Shown: positions 28,726 through 37,699 of the stretch, in pieces
Layout: every line of letters begins with the position of its first letter
Numbering within the stretch: position 1 is the stretch's first letter
DNA from: an uncultured Flavobacteriaceae bacterium
GTDB taxonomy: Bacteria; Bacteroidota; Bacteroidia; Flavobacteriales; Flavobacteriaceae
Length of the DNA stretch: 64,000 bases
NCBI GenBank assembly: GCA_947494715.1
Contig: CANLWG010000015.1
Span: forward strand, 62,001 to 126,000
Direction of reading: 5' to 3'
The notes under the pieces: model-generated
What the model was told of the DNA's origin: nothing
Database searches by the model: none
The model's input: the letters and a program-made list of their open reading frames with translations, nothing else
Made by a program: the position numbers and the translations under genes

Positions 28726-28747
28726 GCGGTCTGGACGGGACTCGAAC
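28726..28747 (-). repeat. tRNA-Asp 3' fragment, proposed left attachment-site remnant
   Basis: These 22 bases are identical, in the same orientation, to 47144-47165. On the minus strand they are the T-arm 3' half and acceptor 3' strand of tRNA-Asp (GTTCGAGTCCCG, then TCCAGACCGC). No tRNA body adjoins it. Tyrosine recombinases commonly integrate at tRNA 3' ends and leave such direct repeats. Confidence 0.5.
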
Positions 28748-28872
28748 TTTTCTTTAAAACACCCTGTTTTCAAGGCCTGTCAAGGGGTCGTTTTTTGGAC
28801 GCACCGCGGGGCTCACCTTTTAACATACTTTAACATTTCTTATGCTATAAAAGTTGTGTTTCTAATCAAATT

Positions 28873-30510
28873 ATTGCTTTGATCAAATCCATTTTTAATT
28901 TTAGGGATGATTCACAGGAACATGATTTACCGAGACCATGTGGTACCGGTTGTGAATTGCTTTCAGTTCTTTAATTTTAGGGATGATTCACAGGTGTGAA
29001 TCTTAAACCCCTATGAGCGGCATCGTTGTGAATTGCTTTCAGTTCTTTAATTTTAGGGATGATTCACAGGGATGTCCGCACAAGCATCGATTGAACCCTA
29101 GTTGTGAATTGCTTTCAGTTCTTTAATTTTAGGGATGATTCACAGGGAGACGTAGCTTTTATGCTCAGCTATCTTAGTTGTGAATTGCTTTCAGTTCTTT
29201 AATTTTAGGGATGATTCACAGGGAAATAGCCGCTGCCACCAAGGATACTTCTGTTGTGAATTGCTTTCAGTTCTTTAATTTTAGGGATGATTCACAGGTT
29301 GACAATTGTCTTAAAAAATTCCTTCCAGTTGTGAATTGCTTTCAGTTCTTTAATTTTAGGGATGATTCACAGGAGATGTTCCCCTCGGTGTCCCTGCCTT
29401 CCGGTTGTGAATTGCTTTCAGTTCTTTAATTTTAGGGATGATTCACAGGCAACTCCAGAACCTTTATTTCGCCCTCACAGTTGTGAATTGCTTTCAGTTC
29501 TTTAATTTTAGGGATGATTCACAGGGCTTCAGGTTAGGGGCCAAATGGATTTTGGGTTGTGAATTGCTTTCAGTTCTTTAATTTTAGGGATGATTCACAG
29601 GTGCGATAGGAATACAAAGAAAGTGGTTCCGTTGTGAATTGCTTTCAGTTCTTTAATTTTAGGGATGATTCACAGGGGAAGAACTTATCGAAGCATTGAA
29701 AGAAGGTTGTGAATTGCTTTCAGTTCTTTAATTTTAGGGATGATTCACAGGTTTAAAGAGGCTGAACGTGTCTCGATATAAGTTGTGAATTGCTTTCAGT
29801 TCTTTAATTTTAGGGATGATTCACAGGATTATGCCAAATTGCCCTTTGGGGGTATCAGTTGTGAATTGCTTTCAGTTCTTTAATTTTAGGGATGATTCAC
29901 AGGGGTTCATCCCGTCTATCCAAGAGCTAAGAAGTTGTGAATTGCTTTCAGTTCTTTAATTTTAGGGATGATTCACAGGCGGTAAACGAATGGACCATTA
30001 CAGGTGATGTTGTGAATTGCTTTCAGTTCTTTAATTTTAGGGATGATTCACAGGAGCAACGGGTATGCCAACAACGTAATTTTCGTTGTGAATTGCTTTC
30101 AGTTCTTTAATTTTAGGGATGATTCACAGGTATCAACGAATGTAAAAACACTTAAAATAGGTTGTGAATTGCTTTCAGTTCTTTAATTTTAGGGATGATT
30201 CACAGGGGACAGCCTATTTAAATAAAACAAACATTAGTTGTGAATTGCTTTCAGTTCTTTAATTTTAGGGATGATTCACAGGAGGTCGGGGAGTACTCCC
30301 AAAACACCAATGGTTGTGAATTGCTTTCAGTTCTTTAATTTTAGGGATGATTCACAGGAACAGGAAAGCAACAACGCCATGTATATCAGTTGTGAATTGC
30401 TTTCAGTTCTTTAATTTTAGGGATGATTCACAGGGTATAGATATCGGTCATTATCATGATATCAGTTGTGAATTGCTTTCAGTTCTTTAATTTTAGGGAT
30501 GATTCACAGG
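28873..30510 (+). CRISPR. type II-C CRISPR array, 21 intact repeats plus one degenerate repeat
   Basis: Twenty-one apparently identical 46-bp repeats (first 28949-28994, last 30465-30510) begin GTTGTGAATTGCTTTC and end GGATGATTCACAGG. A degenerate copy at 28873-28918 keeps the 3' 23 bases exactly. There are 21 spacers: 17 of 30 nt and four of 29 nt (after the repeats ending 29298, 29601, 29676 and 29979). The 5' end of the repeat is complementary to the tracrRNA anti-repeat, so crRNAs are read on the plus strand, towards cas2 and against the cas genes. The repeat has internal inverted ends (TGTGAAT / ATTCACA). All spacers look distinct. Confidence 0.98.
28874..28903 (+). promoter_or_regulatory. 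promoter in the degenerate first repeat
   Basis: TTG (28874-28876), 19 bases, then TAATTTTA (28896-28903) match the Bacteroidota -33/-7 pattern (TTTG / TAnnTTTG) except the last base. In every intact repeat TTG (positions 2-4) and TAATTTTA (24-31) have the same 19-base spacing. In the degenerate copy the 5' half is otherwise lost but TTG survives. Transcription would start near the repeat-spacer junction. Confidence 0.5.
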
Positions 30511-30544
30511 ATACCCGCCCTAACCGTCTGGTATCCTGTTTTTT
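30506..30544 (+). terminator. intrinsic terminator at the 3' end of the CRISPR array
   Basis: A perfect 10-bp stem: ACAGGATACC (30506-30515) pairs with GGTATCCTGT (30530-30539) across a 14-base loop, followed directly by a T-run to 30544. The first five bases of the 5' arm are the last five bases of the final repeat. This supports plus-strand transcription of the array and means the 30 bases after the last repeat are not a spacer. Confidence 0.75.
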
Positions 30545-30564
30545 ATGGTGTTTTCCAGAATTTA

Positions 30565-30587
30565 AAAACAAACGCCCATTCTTGGGC
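30565..30587 (-). terminator. terminator of the cas9-cas1-cas2 operon
   Basis: On the minus strand GCCCA-AGAA-TGGGC is followed by GTTTGTTTTTAAA. It lies about 31 bp after the cas2 stop, so it ends the cas transcript, facing the array terminator 20 bp away. The two convergent terminators isolate array and operon from each other. Confidence 0.7.
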
Positions 30588-30617
30588 CTCTACTGCGCTC
30601 AGCCTGACATTTTAAAT

Positions 30618-31905
<1,288 letters not shown>

Positions 31906-31919
31906 GTATTCTAATTAGC

Positions 31920-34900
31920 TTAATCCGTCCACTTAGTAATTTCGCCTAAAAAGTCAATCTCAAAATCATAGTCTTCATAAAGAAAATGCCAATTGTCTTT
32001 TGATATTTTTAAATAGGAAGGTAAAATCCCCGTTGGAATCGAAGAATACTCCGTCTGATACTTTTTGATTTCAGAAGCCACATTATTGTTGGTAGTTTCA
32101 TCTGCACTCAGTCCAATATTCTTTAAACGATTTTTAAAATCGTACTTTCTTTTTTCAAAATCCTTCTTCCGATCGGATAAATCCAAAACATTTTTGTTCT
32201 CAATTATTTCAGGAATGCCCAATCTCATTTCCTCTTTTGCCATTATGCTATGCTTCAGTTCGTTAACATTTTTTCTTACATCAGAAATGGCCTGAGCCTC
32301 CAAATGATGTTGCATCAATATTCTTTTGCCGTCATTGGCAAATTGCGTAATACGATAAAGCCTGTTTCTTTGAAAATCCAAATCTTTTCTATTTTCAAAT
32401 TCTTCATCATCATTCAAGACCAATACTTTTTGTCCTACTTTTAATAACTTGATATCAGAGAAGGGTTTTAAATCTGGATAAAAGACAGATAAATAGAGTT
32501 CCGGTGTAAACTTCTTATGTAGGTTGAACACTTTGGCGATTTCAAATGATGCCACAGGAATCATTTTACGCTCCACTTTATCTTCAGTACTCCTTTGAAA
32601 CATTATTGCATAAGGTATAGAACCAGCAGCCGAATAATAGTAATTCTTATAGTCGTATTCTGAAAGGTAGTTGTGCCGATTTTTAACTATTTGCCCTGCT
32701 TTGGATTTTACCCTAACATGTCTTATTTTATTTCCTTGGGGGTCAATGGCTTTTAATTTTTGCTTTTTAACTATTTTTCTGATGATTGGATCGATAATAT
32801 CATCAGTTTTTGAAAGGACATCCTTTAATTCCTTGCGTTCAGTAAAAATAAACTGGTCGTCTCCGGTTTTATATTTCCAGTCACCGTTCTCCCTAATTGG
32901 ATGACCGTCTGGATAACGTTCAACATCTCTAATTTTACCTAAGAAAGTTTGTTTATATAAAGTGCTACGCACGGTATCGCCCTGTGCTTTTTTTATGATT
33001 TTACTACCGTTTACATCCTCAATATAATTACCGTTTTTGTCGGTAACATATTGAAGTTTGCCTCGCTTGCGAATATTTTTGGAGGTTTGCTGAAGAATTT
33101 TATCTTTTTCATAATTCACAATTAGCGTCTGGTTTTCAATCTCTTCAATCAATTTTTGGGAACTGAACAAGTTAAATGGTTTCGTTGTGTACTGTTTTCC
33201 GCTTCTTTCATAAATTTTGTACATCTTGTTCAAAAGTGCATCTCTTCTGCTACTGTTTACAGGAATAAGAGTTAATACAGCGGCATCAATAGCGTGATGG
33301 GTGTGTTTATTTCTGCTTTTTAACTCATCTGCTTCTTGAAAGCCGTAGATTTTTCGAAATTGTGAAGTAACAATTCCTTTTTGGACGGCCACTTTTTTAA
33401 AATAGGTCCTTAAAAATTCTCTTGCATATTTACTGACCATTTGAGTATCTACCAATTGGCGTCTTGCCCAACTATTTTTGACTTCTTTGGTCGTAAAACG
33501 CCCTACTTTATCTCTCCAATAATCGTAGTGCATTTTGAAATAGTGCTTTTCTTGAATACGCTTGTTCTTTTTAGCTTCATCTTCATTTCCAACAGGTTTT
33601 AATCTACTTTCAAATAAGCTTTTGTAATTGTCCCTGGTTTTTTCCCAAGTAATTAAACGGGGTTTTATTGCCGTTCCAACCCCCTTAATATCTTCACTGT
33701 AATTTTTGCAGTAATAAGGCATCCATTTCCCTTTCTCGTCCCTGTTATATTTTGCATAGCATACCGTAAGATTTGCCAAAGTATTATCTGGCAAAAGACT
33801 TCTGGGAATGGTATGTTCAACATCTATTTCATTGGAAAACAGTCGTGAGACAGAAATCATTTTTCCAGTGTACATACACTGCCCTTTTTGTTCAGTCCAA
33901 AGTACATATCGCTTAACGGCATCTTTCTCTCGAAGTATTTCTTTTGCTTTTTGTCCCGTGGTATCATCGGTCTTTTCAAAAATCTGTTCACTCCATAATT
34001 CAAAGTCGCGGATGCGTTCATCAACATTAAAAGACTTGTTTTCCTTTTCTTTAAATTCTTCTAAAAATGTCTTTATCTTTTCCCTTTTGGCTCGTCTTTC
34101 GTTTTGATACCTTTCAATTGCCGCTCTTTTGTTGTTATCGTTCAATTCTCTTGCTATTTCAACTACCACTTCTGTATCTTCATCTATTTCGCCTTTAAAA
34201 ACAAGTTCGTTCATCAATCGCCTTAAAATACTCATCGATTTATTGAACATCGGATTTTTAATGCTATCAATTAAAGGAATGGGTAAAATTTCCTTTCCTG
34301 TTTTTTGGTGCTTTACTGTAGTACCGTAAATATTCTTTCTCTTAGAATGATGGTATAACTCGCCTTGCAAAGCAATTCCGTTTTCTATTAAGGCATTTTT
34401 AAACAAACTGCTTAAAGTGGGAACATCACGATATGCTCTTTTTGAATCAAAGAAAAACTCTTGATATTCTTTACCTACTTCGCTAATAATATTGTCTTGG
34501 TCTTCTCTTTGCTCCCAAGTTTCCTCTCCGAAATATCCAGCACAGCTTTTTTTAATATCTTTTACATCTTCGTTATTTAAAAAATATTTAAAATCCTTAT
34601 ATGCTTTCACAGGTGTTCCATCTTCTCGCCATTCTTCCACCTCGCCTTTATAAGTATCAACAAGATTATTGGTAATTCCAACAATCATTTTAGACCGCTT
34701 ATAAGATTCGTTGCTGTTCTTTGCCAAGTTTAAAACAAGGTCCTTCTTTTTATACCAATCCTTTCCTAACAATTCTGGAAGTTTGGCAAACACAACTGCT
34801 TCGTTATACAAATAGCCTTCCTTTAAAAACGGAATTATCTTCTTTAATGCCTTTAAACTCAAATCGCCATAACCAACGGCCAATCGCTTTTTAAGAATAA

Positions 34901-36221
34901 CCAACGGAGATAACGAAACATCTTTTTTATTTCGTTTTACATCAGTATTTTCAACAACAAGCTTATTAATGGCAAAGGTTTCAAGGTATTCTTCATCAAA
35001 ATCAAAAATAGCATGCCAAATATCCAAAATGGAATAGCCATTTATTATTTTGGGAGCATTACCAATATCATATTTCTCAATTTCCGATAAAGACCGTAAT
35101 GCAGTGTCTCCAAAAATCTTGATTATCCCATTACAAAAAGGCATTCCTGAAACGCTTGTTTCATATTTTCCGGTCTTTTGACTAATAGGGTAATTGTACT
35201 TTGTTTTTCGTTTCAGTTTTCTATCCAAAAACTTTCGAATATCCTCAAACTTAAAGCTGTCTTTTTTTATGAATAGTTCATTAAACAGACTATCCCTCAA
35301 CGCTTTAGATAGAAATTGTTTTTCTCCTGTTTCATCATAGAACTTAATGGTATTTATAAACTGCCATGCTCTTGAAATTTCATAAACAGGATGAGATAAT
35401 GGACACCGAAGTTTTGATGGCTCCAATGTACATTTCCCAATAGTCCCTTTTTGTGTGCGTAAGGGTCGTTGCCAAATAATGGCTTTCCATAAACTCAATA
35501 CAAACGTATCGTGATACCCGTATTTACCTTCTTTTGAAATATCATATCCTTGAGCTTTACAAATTAGTTCTAATTCATTTTGGTATTCCTCTCTATAAGG
35601 GTATTCATTTCTAGTTCTTTTACCTTTATCCAAAAATTCAAGTTTCAAGGCTTTGGCTATTGTACCATGTTTTTCTAATGCTTGGTCAAATCCACTTTCC
35701 CCTCTTCTTTTTATTTGTGTTTCCGTTTCTTTATCCGATTCGCCTATGTCTTTGTATCCCCTTCTTTGTACAATATGATATAAAACTCTTCCGAATTCGT
35801 GCTTGGTCAATCTATCGCGCAAAGCTTTTACTCTTAATTCATAGGGGCTTTTATACTTCTCGCCTTGTTCATAAGAAAAATCACAGGCCAACCAACTTAG
35901 AAAGCTTTCCTTTTCGGGAAATTTTCGTGTCTTTCCTTTTTTATATTTACTCCAAATCTCCAATTCATTTATATCAAGAGGTGCAAATTCGTTGTTAACG
36001 CACAGAATTTTCAATAATTTCCATTTTCTATACTTCCTTGCTCTGATTAGGTTTCGTTTGGAACGGGCTTCTCTTCTATCCCGTGTGGGCGAACTATAAC
36101 CTCCTTGACCTTTAACCATACCCGAAGAAAATGTTATTACTCCTTTTTTAGTAATCTCATCATCATTTCTAATCGCCCAACCCAAGGATGAACTTCCTAA
36201 ATCCAAACCTATTTTTGTCAT
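31920..36221 (-). CDS. cas9: Cas9 RNA-guided endonuclease, subtype II-C
   Basis: A 1433-aa Cas9, in the size range of Bacteroidota II-C enzymes. Catalytic parts look intact: RuvC-I D7 in IGLDLGSSSLGWA; arginine-rich bridge helix about 50-75 (RDRREARSKRNLIRARKYRK); RuvC-II E688 in VVVEIAREL; HNH H803 in DVEHTIPRSLLPDN; RuvC-III D979 in HHAIDAA. The remaining C-terminus holds the PAM-interacting part, whose PAM cannot be deduced. It acts with the tracrRNA encoded divergently just upstream and is first in the operon with cas1 and cas2. The start codon lies within the tracrRNA promoter region on the other strand. Confidence 0.98.
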   Translation of the reverse strand: MTKIGLDLGSSSLGWAIRNDDEITKKGVITFSSGMVKGQGGYSSPTRDRREARSKRNLIRARKYRKWKLLKILCVNNEFAPLDINELEIWSKYKKGKTRKFPEKESFLSWLACDFSYEQGEKYKSPYELRVKALRDRLTKHEFGRVLYHIVQRRGYKDIGESDKETETQIKRRGESGFDQALEKHGTIAKALKLEFLDKGKRTRNEYPYREEYQNELELICKAQGYDISKEGKYGYHDTFVLSLWKAIIWQRPLRTQKGTIGKCTLEPSKLRCPLSHPVYEISRAWQFINTIKFYDETGEKQFLSKALRDSLFNELFIKKDSFKFEDIRKFLDRKLKRKTKYNYPISQKTGKYETSVSGMPFCNGIIKIFGDTALRSLSEIEKYDIGNAPKIINGYSILDIWHAIFDFDEEYLETFAINKLVVENTDVKRNKKDVSLSPLVILKKRLAVGYGDLSLKALKKIIPFLKEGYLYNEAVVFAKLPELLGKDWYKKKDLVLNLAKNSNESYKRSKMIVGITNNLVDTYKGEVEEWREDGTPVKAYKDFKYFLNNEDVKDIKKSCAGYFGEETWEQREDQDNIISEVGKEYQEFFFDSKRAYRDVPTLSSLFKNALIENGIALQGELYHHSKRKNIYGTTVKHQKTGKEILPIPLIDSIKNPMFNKSMSILRRLMNELVFKGEIDEDTEVVVEIARELNDNNKRAAIERYQNERRAKREKIKTFLEEFKEKENKSFNVDERIRDFELWSEQIFEKTDDTTGQKAKEILREKDAVKRYVLWTEQKGQCMYTGKMISVSRLFSNEIDVEHTIPRSLLPDNTLANLTVCYAKYNRDEKGKWMPYYCKNYSEDIKGVGTAIKPRLITWEKTRDNYKSLFESRLKPVGNEDEAKKNKRIQEKHYFKMHYDYWRDKVGRFTTKEVKNSWARRQLVDTQMVSKYAREFLRTYFKKVAVQKGIVTSQFRKIYGFQEADELKSRNKHTHHAIDAAVLTLIPVNSSRRDALLNKMYKIYERSGKQYTTKPFNLFSSQKLIEEIENQTLIVNYEKDKILQQTSKNIRKRGKLQYVTDKNGNYIEDVNGSKIIKKAQGDTVRSTLYKQTFLGKIRDVERYPDGHPIRENGDWKYKTGDDQFIFTERKELKDVLSKTDDIIDPIIRKIVKKQKLKAIDPQGNKIRHVRVKSKAGQIVKNRHNYLSEYDYKNYYYSAAGSIPYAIMFQRSTEDKVERKMIPVASFEIAKVFNLHKKFTPELYLSVFYPDLKPFSDIKLLKVGQKVLVLNDDEEFENRKDLDFQRNRLYRITQFANDGKRILMQHHLEAQAISDVRKNVNELKHSIMAKEEMRLGIPEIIENKNVLDLSDRKKDFEKRKYDFKNRLKNIGLSADETTNNNVASEIKKYQTEYSSIPTGILPSYLKISKDNWHFLYEDYDFEIDFLGEITKWTD

Positions 36222-36244
36222 ATTCTAATTTTTCTTTAAATTCG
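36214..36244 (+). promoter_or_regulatory. tracrRNA promoter
   Basis: TTTG (36214-36217), 19 bases, then TAAATTCG (36237-36244) match the Bacteroidota promoter pattern with one deviation in the -7 box. The predicted start, around 36250, falls just at the anti-repeat. The -33 box overlaps the cas9 start codon region on the opposite strand, so tracrRNA and cas9 transcription may interfere. The 19-base spacing equals that of the repeat-borne promoters. Confidence 0.55.
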
Positions 36245-36249
36245 TATTT

Positions 36250-36325
36250 CTGAAAGACAATTCACAACAAGGCTTAAAAGCCGCAGAAAATTCTAAACGA
36301 CTGCCTCGGTAGTCGTTATTTTTTT
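36250..36325 (+). ncRNA. tracrRNA
   Basis: The anti-repeat GAAAGACAATTCACAAC (36252-36268) is the reverse complement of the first 16 bases of the CRISPR repeat apart from one extra A, which would form a bulge. It is followed by a nexus hairpin GGCTTAAAAGCC (36271-36282), then CGACTGCCTCGGTAGTCG (36298-36315), a hairpin with a CTCG-type loop, and a T-rich run, forming an intrinsic terminator. It is divergent from cas9. Exact ends are estimated. Confidence 0.85.
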
Positions 36326-36346
36326 ATTTTACATAGAAAAACATTC

Positions 36347-36372
36347 AAAGCGGCCTTTTCGGGTCGCTTTTT
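36347..36372 (+). terminator. second hairpin terminator downstream of tracrRNA
   Basis: AAAGCGGCC (36347-36355) pairs with the GGTCGCTTT region at 36362-36370 (one G-T pair), followed by a T-run. It would stop tracrRNA read-through before the minus-strand gene at 36412, or give a longer tracrRNA form. On the minus strand it may also serve that gene. Confidence 0.6.
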
Positions 36373-36411
36373 CTTTTTACCGTCTTTTGTCTGTAAGACC
36401 TGCCTCCTATT

Positions 36412-37173
36412 TCATTTTAGGCTATCCAAAACCTTGGTATGGTTTTGTGCCAGCACCGAATCCCTCTTCTCAAGGATATACTTTTCACAAATATGCTCCG
36501 TAACCTGTTTTAGGGTCTTACCATTGGTAGGATGTTCCCCAAAATAAGTAAAAAAACTTACTTTATTATCAGACTTATCGTACCATAAATCATGTTTACA
36601 TTGTTGGGGGTTCTCTATTTTTTGCATCTTCAGTAAGACCACCTCATCCAGTTTCCTTTCATTTTCCAGTCCTGAACATCGGATCTTCGCATAATGGTCG
36701 CCCATCCAGACCATACAATTCTTTTTATAATACTTGGACACAAAGAACCCTAAAACGCCCAGCAAAAACACCGCTCCGATCAAACCAATAAATGTTATTC
36801 TTTCCATCCTCTTTTTCAAGGCTTTAATTTCCCTTCTCAATGCTCGTTGCACTATCCCTTCCTCACTTTTCATTTCAAAATCCTTAAAACCCGTGTAATC
36901 CAAGTACTGGCACAAAGCGTTGAGCACATCGTCCGTGGGAACCTGTCTCTTACCATTCTTTAGTATATAGCCCTTGTAGTATCTGGTAAACGTATTGACA
37001 TCAATACTAAATTGAAAATTTTCCAGGAACTTGGTAGACAGATAACTGGCAAGTCCGTGTATTGGTTTTTTCTTGGATTCCTTTTGCGCTTTTTCAAAGA
37101 CCAGTTCTATCAATTCTTGAATCAACTCCTCTTTTTCAAAACTCTTTCCCTTTTCTAAATCCATTTTTATCAA
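36412..37173 (-). CDS. single-pass membrane protein with N-terminal regulator-like domain
   Basis: A 253-aa protein with a cytoplasmic N-terminal part (about 1-120), one membrane helix (FIGLIGAVFLLGVLGFFVS, about 127-146) and an outer domain with four cysteines (NCMVWMGD, IRCSGLEN, PQQCKHDLWYD, EHICEKYIL). The segment FTRYYKGYILKNGKRQVPTD followed by LNALCQYLDYTGFKDFEM resembles an N-terminal module seen in several Bacteroidota regulators. Function unknown. It is convergent with the tracrRNA and divergent from the small lipoprotein. Confidence 0.65.
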   Translation of the reverse strand: MIKMDLEKGKSFEKEELIQELIELVFEKAQKESKKKPIHGLASYLSTKFLENFQFSIDVNTFTRYYKGYILKNGKRQVPTDDVLNALCQYLDYTGFKDFEMKSEEGIVQRALRREIKALKKRMERITFIGLIGAVFLLGVLGFFVSKYYKKNCMVWMGDHYAKIRCSGLENERKLDEVVLLKMQKIENPQQCKHDLWYDKSDNKVSFFTYFGEHPTNGKTLKQVTEHICEKYILEKRDSVLAQNHTKVLDSLK

Positions 37174-37514
37174 ATTGATTTTTAGACACTTATATAGATG
37201 TCAAAGTAGTACTGAACAAATGGGGGAAAGATGTTGAACCCATGTCCAACAAAAACTTAGAAATCTTCTTTTCATTTGTCATCGAACAGTTCATGCTATG
37301 CATAGCTAACATAACAAAACGCAAGTGATGGTTCTTGCGGGAAGATGCAATCCGGGGCCAAAAGCTTAGGGGAAGTAGCCTAAAGTTACTGCATTCTCTT
37401 CCACTTCCCAAACCATAGCGTACGCAAAATTTTAAGTGGGTTTCTGAACCCTGTGGTGCATTCGGATGAAAATCCGACGGGGGCCCTTTTGTGTAATCTA
37501 AAATTTTAAAAATC
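37174..37514. other. intergenic region with hairpins
   Basis: No gene supported. It contains TTGCGGGAAGATGCAA (37335-37350), a near copy of a hairpin at 40198-40213, and GGGTT-TCTG-AACCC and TCGGAT-GAAA-ATCCGA hairpins at about 37440-37480 shortly before the small lipoprotein. These could shape the 5' leader of that mRNA. Confidence 0.35.
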
Positions 37515-37673
37515 ATGAATAAAATTCATATAGCACTTTTGTTATTACTTAGTGTATGCATTTTTTCCTGCACTAAGCCAGAGATTTCAGAAGAAATAAT
37601 CGAGACCCAGGCATGTTGTGGGGATAATGGTCATATTCCACCCCCACCGCCTCCACCTCCGGATGATAATTAA
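37515..37673 (+). CDS. 52-aa proline-rich small lipoprotein
   Basis: Translation from ATG 37515 gives a signal sequence MNKIHIALLLLLSVCIFSC with lipobox IFSC, then a 34-residue mature peptide with a vicinal cysteine pair (QACCGDNGH) and a run of eight prolines ending DDN. Codon phase, signal and stop are clean, so this is a real small gene. It lies 26 bp before a TPR sensor kinase gene, suggesting an operon and possibly a role as ligand or cofactor for the kinase's periplasmic domain. No family is claimed. Confidence 0.7.
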   Translation: MNKIHIALLLLLSVCIFSCTKPEISEEIIETQACCGDNGHIPPPPPPPPDDN

Positions 37674-37699
37674 CCGGAATTAAGTTATAATTTAGAGGA

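Noticed and set aside
28531..28882. Two plus-strand open frames over the repeat-rich zone
   Set aside because: They translate palindromic repeats and tRNA-derived sequence; composition is non-protein-like and they overlap the array edge.
29211..29429. Open frame inside the CRISPR array
   Set aside because: It only translates repeats and spacers, repeating the same peptide unit.
30511..30540. A 22nd full spacer after the last repeat
   Set aside because: The 30 bases are the loop and second arm of an intrinsic terminator whose first arm includes the repeat end, and no repeat follows.
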